64,000 bases of DNA from an uncultured Helicobacter sp. GTDB lineage: Bacteria; Campylobacterota; Campylobacteria; Campylobacterales; Helicobacteraceae. The translations under genes and the position numbers were made by a program. The notes below the pieces were generated by a model that saw only the letters and a program-made list of their open reading frames with translations, did no database searches and was not told the origin of the DNA. Shown piece after piece: positions 24,615-33,392 of the stretch. The stretch spans positions 1 to 64,000 of the forward strand of contig NZ_CANBCA010000006.1 of NCBI RefSeq assembly GCF_947367035.1. The letters run 5' to 3'. Position 1 is the first letter of the stretch; each line of letters opens with the position of its first letter.

Positions 24615-26531
24615 TTAGCTGACTGGACTCCCATTTTCTTTAATATTTTGCGGGGCGATAAGTGTCAATCCTCTGCTGTCTTTTGCTACTAGAATCATTC
24701 CTTCACTTAATTCGCCCATAAGTTTAGCGGGTTTGAGGTTGGCAAGTACGCAAACTTGTTTGCCTATCAAACTTTGCGGTGTGTAATAAGCTTTGATTCC
24801 TGCTAAGATTTGGCGCACTCTTGCTTCTCCTAAATCCACTTGAAGCTTCAAGAGTTTTTCGCTTTTGGGTAATTCTTCTGCACTAAGAATTGTGCCAATT
24901 TTAATTTCTATGTTTTGAAAATCTTCTTTGGCTATAGGATTTAAAATCTCTATATTTGCTTTTACCTGTTCCTTTGCACTTTGTTCTACTTTTGGAAATA
25001 ATGCAGGAATTGCTTTGCATTGTATTTGTGTGAGCAATTCGCCTTTACCAACAAACCTTTGATAATTGTGCGATTCTACTTCCAATTCAAACACACTAAG
25101 AATAGATTCTGCACTCTTTGGCATACAAGGGGAGAGGCAAAGTGCAGATTTAATCAGCAAATTAGCGATAAACACGAGTAGCTCCGCAACCTCTTCATTT
25201 CTGCCCTCTTTGACTAATCTCCAAGGCTCTTTTTTAGCTATGATTCCATTTCCCAAACTAAAGAGTGTCCAAATCTCTTCTAAGTAGCGATGGATTTGCA
25301 CTTCGTCCATATAGTTTTCTAGACTTTTTAAAGTTTTATCCATTTGCGCAATCTCTAGGCTATAATGCTCTGCAAAATTGGTAAAATCAACCTTTAAGCA
25401 GTTGTTGAAATATTTGGCACTCATACCTAAAAGGCGATTAAGCAGATTGCCTAAATCATTGCTTAAATCAGAGTTGATTCTCTCAATAAGGGCTTTTTGT
25501 GAAAAGTCTCCATCTTGACCAAAAGGTACTTCACGTAGCACAAAATATCGGAAAGAATCTAGTCCATAAGAATCTACAATTTCTTTTGGGCTGACAACAT
25601 TGCCGATGCTTTTGCTCATCTTTTTGCCTTCTTTAGTCCACCAGCCGTGTGCTGCAATATGGTGTGGCAAGGGCAAGTCCAAACTCATTAAAAATGCAGG
25701 CCAATAAATGGCGTGGAATCGTAAAATATCTTTTCCTACAATATGATAGTCTGCTGCCCAAAAATCCATTTTATTTTCTAAGCAATTGCAAAATCCTAGC
25801 GCACTAAGATAGTTAATTAATGCATCTAACCAAACATACATCACGTGTTGGGTGTTTTTTGAATCTTTGTCTATAAGGGCTTTTGGAAGTTGAATTCCCC
25901 AATCAAAAGTTGTGCGCGTGATAGATAAATCTTCTAAACCGGCTTTTACAAAGTTAATGACTTCGTTGCGACGAAATTTTGGTAAGATAAAGTTTGGGTG
26001 TTCTTCATAGAATTGTAAGAGTTTCTGCTCATAGGCACTAAGCTTGAAGAAATAACTTTCTTCTTCTAGTGGAACAATTTCTTTGCCACAATCAGGACAA
26101 TATTTTTCATTGATTAATTGAAACTTGGTAAAAAAGGATTCACAAGAAACACAATAATTTCCTTCGTATTTACCTTTATAAATATCACCTTTTTCAAACA
26201 TTTTAAGGAATGCCGCTTGTGTGGTTGCAATATGGTAATCATCGGTTGTGCGAATAAAGTGATTATAATTGATTCCAAACTCGTCCCAAAGATGTTTGAA
26301 TTTTTGTGCGATTTCATCTACATATTCTTTAGGATTCTTTCCATTTTTCTTCGCAGATTGTTCAATCTTCTGTCCGTGTTCATCTGTGCCTGTTAAGCAA
26401 TAAACTTCTTTGCCTTGAAGTCTAGCAAATCGTGCAAGAGTATCCACAATAATGGTTGTATAAGCGTGTCCAATATGTGGAATATCATTTACATAATAAA
26501 TAGGAGATGTAATATAAAATTTAGAATTCAA
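24615..26531 (-). CDS. metG: methionyl-tRNA synthetase
   Basis: 638 residues from TTG 26531, which has GGAGG six bases upstream. An ATG at 26543 four codons earlier has poor spacing to its SD. Class I features: HIGH as PHIGHAYT near the N terminus, a zinc-knuckle part (YCVSCESFF...YCPDCGKE), KMSKS as KKMSKSIGN, the anticodon-binding helical domain, and a C-terminal tRNA-binding/dimerisation domain (IEIKIGTILSAEELPKSEKLLKLQVD). It charges tRNA-Met. It overlaps the small Cys-rich gene upstream. Confidence 0.96.
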   Translation of the reverse strand: MNSKFYITSPIYYVNDIPHIGHAYTTIIVDTLARFARLQGKEVYCLTGTDEHGQKIEQSAKKNGKNPKEYVDEIAQKFKHLWDEFGINYNHFIRTTDDYHIATTQAAFLKMFEKGDIYKGKYEGNYCVSCESFFTKFQLINEKYCPDCGKEIVPLEEESYFFKLSAYEQKLLQFYEEHPNFILPKFRRNEVINFVKAGLEDLSITRTTFDWGIQLPKALIDKDSKNTQHVMYVWLDALINYLSALGFCNCLENKMDFWAADYHIVGKDILRFHAIYWPAFLMSLDLPLPHHIAAHGWWTKEGKKMSKSIGNVVSPKEIVDSYGLDSFRYFVLREVPFGQDGDFSQKALIERINSDLSNDLGNLLNRLLGMSAKYFNNCLKVDFTNFAEHYSLEIAQMDKTLKSLENYMDEVQIHRYLEEIWTLFSLGNGIIAKKEPWRLVKEGRNEEVAELLVFIANLLIKSALCLSPCMPKSAESILSVFELEVESHNYQRFVGKGELLTQIQCKAIPALFPKVEQSAKEQVKANIEILNPIAKEDFQNIEIKIGTILSAEELPKSEKLLKLQVDLGEARVRQILAGIKAYYTPQSLIGKQVCVLANLKPAKLMGELSEGMILVAKDSRGLTLIAPQNIKENGSPVS

Positions 26532-26898
26532 AACTACCTCCATTTCCTTTATTCATACTCAAATAAACTGCTCTTACATAAGCATTGCGCACTTCGCATT
26601 CTAATAATTCTACACAATTTAAGCAACTTGAAATCCCTTTGTTGTTTTGGCAAGATTGGAGTTCATTTTGCTTTTGCGTCAAGTTTTCTTGTGCCTTTTG
26701 CTCAAATTCACTTTTTTGTGTGCAACCTAGCATATTTTTACAGAAAATACAACTTTCAGTTTTATTTTGGATTTGGCAATCTTTAAGCTCTTTGAGTGCA
26801 ATTTCAATTTTGCTAGGATTTGTGATTTGAGGAGACACAATCTCTTGTTGTAAGCTATTTTCTACTCTATTTTCCCAATTTTCAAGATTTGCTGACAA
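26521..26898 (-). CDS. cysteine-rich conserved small protein between fbp and metG
   Basis: 125 residues from a TTG start overlapping the fbp stop by 17 bases, with GGAGG upstream. It has three Cys pairs (SCIFCKNMLGC, SSCLNCVELLEC) in two similar repeats separated by a Gln/Glu-rich helix, so it may bind one or two metal ions or form disulfides. No signal peptide. The same slot is occupied in Campylobacter (Cj0839c). Function unknown. Confidence 0.75.
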   Translation of the reverse strand: MSANLENWENRVENSLQQEIVSPQITNPSKIEIALKELKDCQIQNKTESCIFCKNMLGCTQKSEFEQKAQENLTQKQNELQSCQNNKGISSCLNCVELLECEVRNAYVRAVYLSMNKGNGGSFEF

Positions 26899-27775
26899 AT
26901 TCTATTTCCTCCGTGCTACCGAAAAAACAAGGTGTTGTATCGTGCAAGTGTTTTGGTGTGAGTTCCAAAAGTCGCCTCCTTTTATTTTGTGATGGTGTGT
27001 TTTCATTTACACATATCGCTTCCCCACCAGCCCTTTCAAAGATAAAAGCAAAAGGGAATACCTCAAATAACATTCTAAGTTTGCCTTGTGGGGCATCACT
27101 CGTGCTAGGGTAAGAGAAGATTCCACCGCCTTTAACTAAGATATGGTGCAAATCTGGCACCATTCCCCCGCTATATCTTAAGCGATAGCCTGCATTAAAT
27201 AGAGATTCCATTTTTTCTTTATGAGATTTGCTCCAATTTTTTTGTGTGCCACCTGTGGCATTTAGTTTTCCTTTAGAGGAGAGCTTGAAAGTTTTTTGCA
27301 GTTCAAATTCTTTTCCATTATGCACGAAATAATCTACTCCTTCTTTTAATAAAGAAGCAAATCCGATTCCAACTACCATACCATAGAGAATATACGCACT
27401 CGCAACAAGATTTTGTGGTAGAAATTCACCTTGATAGATTCCAAAAATACTCCCCACGCTAAGATTCGCACCCATCAAAGAAGAACCATCTAAAGGGTCA
27501 TAAGCAATGCTATAAGTGCCTTTTTCGTGCAGTTGAATTGCTTTTTCCTGCTCCTCACTACAAATTTGTTGGATAATTTTTAAGTTTTTGAAACTAGCTT
27601 GTAAAATCTCATCTGCTTGGACATCGGCTTTTAATTGCATATCTCCTGTCGCGTTTGTGTTTTGTGTATATTCCCCCAAACTCTGTTTAAGAGTTTCATA
27701 AATTGGCAAACTTGCAGATTGGATTTGTGCCAAAATTAATTCTAAATCGCGTGCTAAATCTGCGTTTGCACCCAT
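26882..27775 (-). CDS. fbp: fructose-1,6-bisphosphatase class I
   Basis: 297 residues from ATG 27775, with AAGGGAG seven bases upstream. A TTG at 27808 lies before that site and is rejected. Metal/phosphate motif DPLDGSS (in SIAYDPLDGSSLMGANL), the SGGMVPDLHHILVKGGGIFSYP block and the GGEAIC segment identify class I FBPase. It hydrolyses fructose-1,6-bisphosphate in gluconeogenesis, which is essential to these sugar-poor metabolisers. It is divergent from rpe, as in H. pylori HP1385/HP1386. Confidence 0.95.
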   Translation of the reverse strand: MGANADLARDLELILAQIQSASLPIYETLKQSLGEYTQNTNATGDMQLKADVQADEILQASFKNLKIIQQICSEEQEKAIQLHEKGTYSIAYDPLDGSSLMGANLSVGSIFGIYQGEFLPQNLVASAYILYGMVVGIGFASLLKEGVDYFVHNGKEFELQKTFKLSSKGKLNATGGTQKNWSKSHKEKMESLFNAGYRLRYSGGMVPDLHHILVKGGGIFSYPSTSDAPQGKLRMLFEVFPFAFIFERAGGEAICVNENTPSQNKRRRLLELTPKHLHDTTPCFFGSTEEIEFVSKS

Positions 27776-27911
27776 TGATTTACTCCCTTGCAACTTTAAA
27801 GATAACAAAAATTTGTGTATTATAGCTTATTTTATGGATTTAGTGGCTATTTAGGGCAATATTTATAGTTTTTTGCTACAATTTTGGCTTATTTTGTTTC
27901 AAGGAGATTCA

Positions 27912-28547
27912 ATGCTCGTTGCACCAAGTATTCTTTCTGCGGATTTTGGAAAGTTAGAATTTGAAATAAAAGCGATTTGCGAAGCAGGTTGTGATTTTGT
28001 GCATATTGATGTAATGGACGGGCATTTTGTGCCAAATCTTACACTAGGTCCCGTGGTAGTTCAATCGGTTGCAAAGGTCGCAAGCAAACCACTAGATATT
28101 CATTTAATGGTGCAGAATAATAACTTTTTTGTTGATCTTTTTGCTCCTTTTAAGCCCGAATTTATTTCCTTTCATATTGAAGAAGAAAAACACGCTAATC
28201 GTTTGGCGCAAAGAATCCGTGAATTTGGAATCAAGCCCGCAATCGTGTTAAATCCGCATACTAATTTGGATTCTATAGATTATTTACTAGAGTTTGTGGA
28301 TATGGTGTTATTAATGAGTGTAAATCCTGGCTTTAGTGGGCAGAGATTTATCTCCAATGTGTTAGATAAGATTAAAGCCTTAAAAGACAAAATAGAATTG
28401 TGCAATCCAAACTGCTTGATTGAAGTAGATGGTGGAGTGAGTGAAGCAAATATAGAATCCTTAAAAAGAGCTGGGGCAGATATTGTTGTAGCAGGTAGCT
28501 ATATCTTTGGTGGTAATTATAAAGAACGGATAGAAAGTTTGCGGTAA
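27912..28547 (+). CDS. rpe: ribulose-phosphate 3-epimerase
   Basis: 211 residues from ATG 27912 with AAGGAG immediately upstream. TIM-barrel landmarks: APSILSADF at the N terminus, the metal/catalytic HIDVMDGHFVPNLTLGP, HLMV, MSVNPGFSGQRF, and EVDGGVS near the C terminus. It interconverts ribulose-5-phosphate and xylulose-5-phosphate in the pentose phosphate pathway. Divergent from fbp. Confidence 0.95.
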   Translation: MLVAPSILSADFGKLEFEIKAICEAGCDFVHIDVMDGHFVPNLTLGPVVVQSVAKVASKPLDIHLMVQNNNFFVDLFAPFKPEFISFHIEEEKHANRLAQRIREFGIKPAIVLNPHTNLDSIDYLLEFVDMVLLMSVNPGFSGQRFISNVLDKIKALKDKIELCNPNCLIEVDGGVSEANIESLKRAGADIVVAGSYIFGGNYKERIESLR

Positions 28548-28596
28548 AGTTAGATAAACCCCACAAACTTCAATTATATTTTCACAATATAAATTA

Positions 28597-28610
28597 GGAA
28601 TGCTTTTTGC
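28597..28610 (+). promoter_or_regulatory. probable sigma-54 promoter
   Basis: GG at 28597-28598 and GC at 28609-28610 have the exact -24/-12 spacing, in the context TTAGGAATG-CTTT-TTGCTT. The -24 half is weaker than consensus TTGGCACG. The predicted start lies near 28622, with ATG at 28645. Confidence 0.5.
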
Positions 28611-28644
28611 TTAAGTTTTGTATATCTTAAATTTTAAGGGTTAA

Positions 28645-29242
28645 ATGACAAAAAAATTTTTAAGTCTTGCACTCGCAAGTGTTTTAAGCTGTGGAATCGC
28701 ATTTACAGCAGATAGTAACTCTATACCCAGAGGGTAAAGAGAAAATTACGCGAAATGGTGTTAATATTTTTTTAGAGCCAAATTCACCCAATAAAGAAAA
28801 AATTATTCGTGGTGATTTTGATAAAGCACTAGAGAGAATGAAAAAGGGTTATAAAGAAAATTCTAAAATACAATCAAAAGCTGTCCCTTTGGTTACACAG
28901 GTTTTGATTCTTGATGTTTGTTCCGAAAAATATGGTGGTTGCGAATACATCAATGACAATCAAACCGAAACTGCATATGACCACGGTGGAGTGCCATTTC
29001 AAGTTAATACGGGTGTTGTAGGTTATGGAAGTGGAAGCTATGATAGAGCTAAGTTTGCTGGAAATGAAGCTGTACAACTATATTCGGAAGGTGTGGATTT
29101 AAGCGGAGATAACATTGTGGATGGTTTTATTGATTATTGGGATATTTCTAAACCTAGTAATGCGAGTGGCACATTTGAATTTACGGCTACCTCCATTAAT
29201 AATGCGGCAGTTTCTAAAAGCACATCTATTTATATCAAATAA
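28645..29242 (+). pseudogene. frameshifted exported protein of unknown function
   Basis: ATG 28645 (SD AAGGG) opens a clear Sec signal peptide (MTKKFLSLALASVLSCGIAF) that stops at TAA 28735 after 30 codons. From 28691 another frame runs 183 codons without its own SD (LYPEGKEKITRNG to SKSTSIYIK). One extra base between about 28700 and 28735 would explain the split. The downstream part looks like a beta-rich secreted domain with two Cys (VCSEKYGGCEY). Family not recognised. An ongoing ON/OFF switch or sequence error is possible. The weak sigma-54 promoter precedes it. Confidence 0.6.
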
Positions 29243-29250
29243 GGATTCCT

Positions 29251-29772
29251 ATGCAAATTAACACAATCTCTTATATACGAGAAAATCCTCTTACATATCA
29301 AACAAAGCAACAAGAAAACACAACTTCCTTTGATAAACTTTTATTCACGCAAAGCAATCAAACTAATAACATTAACAGCGCAGAGAAAAATCAAGAATCT
29401 CAAAAATCTAGCCTTACGAATTTTGATGATTTTTTAAGCGAATTTGGCGTGAGTTGGGATAGTGAGGAGGGGCGAACGATACGCACAGCACAACTTGTCT
29501 CTGTGATTCAACAATATGCAAAAGAAAATAATATGGACATTCTTAAAGTGAATTGGCAGAGTGCGAATGCGAGTTGGCATCATTATTTTGCTAATGCTAC
29601 TAAAGATGAGCAAGGCAAAATGCTAGAAAATGTGCTAGAGGTTTTGGAATCTAAAACTGCGATTCAAAGAGGCTTATATATGGGAGAGACAGAAAGCCTA
29701 GAGCATTTTACAAAACGCAAAACACAAGCGGCAGAATCTTTAAGTGCGATCTTGCGAAATCTCAAAGACTAA
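29251..29772 (+). CDS. unknown Ser/Asn/Gln-rich soluble protein
   Basis: 173 residues, nine bases after the frameshifted exported protein, SD AAGGA. No signal peptide or membrane span. The first 60 residues (MQINTISYIRENPLTYQTKQ...) are polar and probably disordered, and the rest is helical (FDDFLSEFGVSWDSEEGRTI, LENVLEVLESKTAIQRGLY). A polar disordered N terminus on a sigma-54 transcript is what flagellar-type export substrates show, so flagellum-dependent secretion is possible but unproven. The protein at 56472 has a similar start (MQVYSPYSFYFN). Confidence 0.65.
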   Translation: MQINTISYIRENPLTYQTKQQENTTSFDKLLFTQSNQTNNINSAEKNQESQKSSLTNFDDFLSEFGVSWDSEEGRTIRTAQLVSVIQQYAKENNMDILKVNWQSANASWHHYFANATKDEQGKMLENVLEVLESKTAIQRGLYMGETESLEHFTKRKTQAAESLSAILRNLKD

Positions 29773-29785
29773 ATCTAGTTCTAGT

Positions 29786-29813
29786 AGAATCGCAGATTTT
29801 TAGGCACGATTCT
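29786..29813. terminator. bidirectional hairpin between convergent genes
   Basis: AGAATCG (29786-29792) pairs with CGATTCT (29807-29813). It lies between genes ending at 29772 (+) and 29819 (-). The loop carries TTTTT on the plus strand. Confidence 0.45.
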
Positions 29814-29818
29814 GCTTA

Positions 29819-30514
29819 TTATCCTCCTAAATAACGTTTTTTAATCTCTTGGTTTTCTAAAAGATTCTTTGCAAAATCCTCCATTACAATTTTGCCATTT
29901 TCTAGCACATACGCGCGATTGGCAATTTTGAGGGCTGCAAAGGCATTTTGTTCTACAAGTAGAATCGTAATACCATTTTCACGCAAATTTAAAAGAATTT
30001 CAAAAAGCTCCCCCACGACCTTTGGTGCAAGTCCAAGACTTGGTTCATCAAGCATAAGCAACTTTGGCTCACTCATTAAAGCCCTAGCAATGGCTAACAT
30101 TTGTTGCTCTCCCCCACTCATTGTGCCTGCCATTTGCTTTTGACGCTCTTTTAAACGTGGGAAAAGCTTATACATTTTCTCACGCATTACTTCAAAGTTT
30201 TCATCATTGTTGTATGCGCCCATTCGGAGATTTTCATCAACGCTAAGGTTTGTAAAAACCCTTCTTCCCTCTGGCACAAGCGCAATTCCACGTTGAATGA
30301 TTTTATGTGTTTTGACTTTTGAAATATTTGCACCAAAGAATCGGACTTTTCCCTTTGTTTTCACACTATGCACGATACCATTTAAGGTAGAAGTTTTACC
30401 TGCACCATTGCTTCCAATGAGTGTAATGATTTCGTGTTCTTCAATATGAAAATTAATACCCTTTAACCCAATAATTAAGCCATAATGAACTTGTAAATTC
30501 TCAATTTGTAGCAT
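29819..30514 (-). CDS. livF: branched-chain amino acid ABC transporter ATPase LivF
   Basis: 231 residues. Walker A GSNGAGKT, ABC signature MSGGEQQM, Walker B LLMLDEPSLGL, and the LivF-typical VPEGRRVFTNLSVDENLRMGA. It energises uptake of leucine, isoleucine and valine with LivG at the inner membrane. Last gene of livKHMGF, overlapping livG by 14 bases. Confidence 0.95.
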   Translation of the reverse strand: MLQIENLQVHYGLIIGLKGINFHIEEHEIITLIGSNGAGKTSTLNGIVHSVKTKGKVRFFGANISKVKTHKIIQRGIALVPEGRRVFTNLSVDENLRMGAYNNDENFEVMREKMYKLFPRLKERQKQMAGTMSGGEQQMLAIARALMSEPKLLMLDEPSLGLAPKVVGELFEILLNLRENGITILLVEQNAFAALKIANRAYVLENGKIVMEDFAKNLLENQEIKKRYLGG

Positions 30515-31274
30515 AGAAATCTCCTAGATAGGCAGCAATGACTTCTTTGTTATTAATGGCCTCCTTAGGAGTGCCACTAAAAAGGTTTTTACCATAATCT
30601 AGCACTAAAACTTGTTCGCAAAGTTGATTAACAAAAGGCATATCGTGTTCAATGAGTAACACACTCAAACCAAAATCTTTTTGCATTTTTAAAATAAGCT
30701 CACTTAAGTCTTGTGTTTCTTTAGGATTCATACCCGCTGCGGGTTCATCTAATAGAAGTAACTTCGGGCTAGTCGCTAACGCTCTTGCAATTTCTACTTT
30801 GCGACTATCACCATAGCTTAGTGCGCTTACATTAAGGTTGCGTTTATTTGCTAATCCCATATAATCTAGAATCCATTGAGCATATTCTTTAATTCGTTTT
30901 TCTTCTTTAAAGTATCTTCCTATGCGAAAGGCTGCTTCAAAAAAGCTATATTTTGCATTATTATGTAATCCAATGAGAATATTATCCAATACACTCATAG
31001 AATTAAAGAGACGAATATTTTGAAAAGTCCGTGCGATTCCTAGTTTGACAATTGTGTTTGGCTTGTATTTAGAGATGTTTTTATTTAAAAAATGAACTTT
31101 TCCACTATTGGGTTTATAATTGGCTGTAATGATATTAAAGAGGGTTGTTTTTCCAGCACCATTTGGACCAATCAGCCCAAAAATTTGTTTTTCTTGCACG
31201 CTAAAACTTACATTATCAATCGCTTTTAAACCGCCAAAGGCAATACTGACATTTTCTAATTCTAAAATCGCCAT
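30501..31274 (-). CDS. livG: branched-chain amino acid ABC transporter ATPase LivG
   Basis: 257 residues. Walker A GPNGAGKTT, signature LSYGDSRKVEIARAL (LSYG instead of the usual LSGG, as in many LivG), and Walker B LLLDEPAAGMNPKET. It partners LivF under the LivH/LivM permeases. There is a gap of 52 bases to livM. The overlap with livF suggests coupled translation. Confidence 0.95.
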   Translation of the reverse strand: MAILELENVSIAFGGLKAIDNVSFSVQEKQIFGLIGPNGAGKTTLFNIITANYKPNSGKVHFLNKNISKYKPNTIVKLGIARTFQNIRLFNSMSVLDNILIGLHNNAKYSFFEAAFRIGRYFKEEKRIKEYAQWILDYMGLANKRNLNVSALSYGDSRKVEIARALATSPKLLLLDEPAAGMNPKETQDLSELILKMQKDFGLSVLLIEHDMPFVNQLCEQVLVLDYGKNLFSGTPKEAINNKEVIAAYLGDFYATN

Positions 31275-31326
31275 TATTTTATCTTCTAAACCCTTTTAAT
31301 TTAGTAGGATTTAAATCCCAAATTTC

Positions 31327-32457
31327 TCATTTGCCCATAATCCCTTCCCTCGCAAATAGCATAATAGCCAACAAGATAAGAGAGAAAAACACCATTCTAA
31401 GACCTGGATAAGAACCAAAATCATTTCCAAAAAATACTAAAGGTTGGTCTAAAAATCTAAGCCATTCTCCCCCGCCAATAACTAAAATCGCTCCTAAGAT
31501 TGCACCACTTGTGCTTCCTAATCCTCCAAGCACAATAATGATTAATAGTTGAAATGTAAGCTCAAAACCAAAAATTTTTGGATCAATCGTGGTAAGCCAA
31601 ACCGCCATAAGCCCCCCCCCAATACCTTCCAAAAATGCGCTAGTTGAAAAAGCAAAAGTTTTGATTTTAAAAGTATCAATTCCCATAGCAGTTGCAGCGT
31701 CTTCATCGTCTCGAACTGCTTTCATTGCGCGTCCGTATTTGGAATAGACAATCTGCAAAATTAAAATCACTGAAGCCGTAGCGAAAATCCCACTCCAAAA
31801 AAACACCGTAATATTTGCACCATTGCTAAATGCGTGCGTATAAAGAAAGTCAAAAAAATCTCTAAAAGGCATAGAATCACTTGTGCTAAGGTTTAAAAGT
31901 AGCTTTTCTATCGCACCAACAACAGAATCGTGATTATTTGGAATCTCATTTAAGCCAATTGCACCATTCGTCCATTCTGGATTGTTAATGGCTAAGATTT
32001 TGATAATAAAGCCAAAACCAAGCGTTACAATTGCTAAGTAATCTCCTCTCACACGAAATACAGGAAAAGAAAGCATTATAGCAATGATAGCCGCTACGAT
32101 TCCACTACAAAGAAGTGCGGGTAATAATTCACTAGACATATTTAAGATAAAAGGGTGAGGGTCTGCTAGTTGGAACATACTCCATTTTAAATCAGAATCA
32201 AGCAGCATTAGAGCCGTGATATATGCGCCAATCGCAACAAACCCGTTGGGTTCTAAAGAAAGTTGCCCTGTAACGCCATTAATGAGGTTATAGCTCACAG
32301 CTAGAATGATAAAGATTAGAATGTTATTAAAGATTCTTAAAGCATAGTCCCCTAGTAAGCATTGCGTAGCAAAAATCACGCAAATCATAACAAGATAAAT
32401 ACTAAGGTGGAATCCCAAAGTCATTGTTGTTGGATTGTTTGTATAAAATTTTAGCAT
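31327..32457 (-). CDS. livM: branched-chain amino acid ABC permease LivM
   Basis: 376 residues with about ten hydrophobic spans. The LivM/RbsC-type segments are LSLEPNGFVAIGAYITALML, VRGDYLAIVTLGFGFIIKI and VRDDEDAATAMGID (the coupling helix to the ATPases). It forms the inner-membrane channel with LivH. Around residues 280-282 three Gly codons are written as nine consecutive G. The frame is intact with nine, and one base more or less would truncate the protein before its last transmembrane part. Confidence 0.94.
   Translation of the reverse strand: MLKFYTNNPTTMTLGFHLSIYLVMICVIFATQCLLGDYALRIFNNILIFIILAVSYNLINGVTGQLSLEPNGFVAIGAYITALMLLDSDLKWSMFQLADPHPFILNMSSELLPALLCSGIVAAIIAIMLSFPVFRVRGDYLAIVTLGFGFIIKILAINNPEWTNGAIGLNEIPNNHDSVVGAIEKLLLNLSTSDSMPFRDFFDFLYTHAFSNGANITVFFWSGIFATASVILILQIVYSKYGRAMKAVRDDEDAATAMGIDTFKIKTFAFSTSAFLEGIGGGLMAVWLTTIDPKIFGFELTFQLLIIIVLGGLGSTSGAILGAILVIGGGEWLRFLDQPLVFFGNDFGSYPGLRMVFFSLILLAIMLFAREGIMGK
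31612..31620 (-). repeat. G9 tract inside livM
   Basis: Nine C on the plus strand (nine G in the coding strand) encode GGG. Three identical Gly codons in a row where GGT/GGA are otherwise common point to an unstable repeat. Length nine equals the in-frame (ON) state. Confidence 0.9.
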
Positions 32458-32466
32458 TACAAATCC

Positions 32467-33366
32467 TTAAAAGCGGCTTTTTTCTAAACGCCAATCGCCC
32501 ATAATACCAACAGGACGAAATAGCAAAACTAAGATTAAAAATAAAAAGGCAAACGCATCTTTATACCCTCCAAGCTCTGGAAAAAGTGCTACTGCCATAA
32601 CTTCTGTAAAGCCTAAGATGAAGCCCCCAAGAACAGCTCCTCCTACGCTTCCGATTCCACCTAATACCGCAGCAGCAAAGGCTTTTAACCCAATAAGCAC
32701 ACCCATTAACGGGTCAATCGTAGGATAAGAGATAGCATAAAAAATCCCCCCAATTCCTGCTAGAATACTACCGATAGCAAAAACAAGTGCAATAATATGA
32801 TTGACATTGATTCCCATTAAGCGCACAGTGTTAATATCAAAAGCACTTGCCCGAATCGCCATTCCTTGCTTCGTGCGATAAAGGAATTGCAAAAGCCCAC
32901 TTAAAAGTAAAAGAGTAACGATAGGAATGATAAGTGTGATAATCGTAAGGCTTATACCAAAGAGATTTAAAGTCTGTGAGAAAAATTCTGGTGCATTGAA
33001 AAATCTAGGTGTTGAACTAAAAAGAACATTAAATAGGTTTTCTAAAAAGAAACTTACGCCAATTGCTGTGATGAGCATAGAGATTCTAGGAGCATTTCGT
33101 AAAGGCGTATAAGCAATTTTATCAATCGTAACTCCTAAGATTCCACATAAAGTAATGGCAAGAATTGCTGCAGCATAAAAAGGAAAATCAAAGGAGTTAA
33201 TCGCAAAAAATACCAAAAATGCACCTACCATCATAATATCTGCGTGGGCAAAATTAATCAAGCGCAAACAACCATATACCATTGTATAACCAATGGCAAT
33301 CAGCGCATACATACTACCTAAACTTAAGCCATTGATGCACTGCTGAAAAAAGGTCAAAAAATCCAA
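32467..33366 (-). CDS. livH: branched-chain amino acid ABC permease LivH
   Basis: 299 residues with about eight hydrophobic spans. N-terminal NGLSLGSMYALIAIGYTMVYG and RLINFAHADIMMVGAF are diagnostic, as is the coupling segment MAIRASAFDINTVRLMGINV and the GGIGSVGGAVLGGFILG end. It forms the membrane channel with LivM. Ten bases separate it from livM. Confidence 0.95.
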   Translation of the reverse strand: MDFLTFFQQCINGLSLGSMYALIAIGYTMVYGCLRLINFAHADIMMVGAFLVFFAINSFDFPFYAAAILAITLCGILGVTIDKIAYTPLRNAPRISMLITAIGVSFFLENLFNVLFSSTPRFFNAPEFFSQTLNLFGISLTIITLIIPIVTLLLLSGLLQFLYRTKQGMAIRASAFDINTVRLMGINVNHIIALVFAIGSILAGIGGIFYAISYPTIDPLMGVLIGLKAFAAAVLGGIGSVGGAVLGGFILGFTEVMAVALFPELGGYKDAFAFLFLILVLLFRPVGIMGDWRLEKSRF

Positions 33367-33392
33367 ACTCTAAACCTTAAATTTAAATTTAT

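Noticed and set aside
26114-26396. Open frames of 67-92 codons inside metG on both strands.
   Set aside because: metG is intact with all synthetase motifs; these are shadows of its coding sequence.
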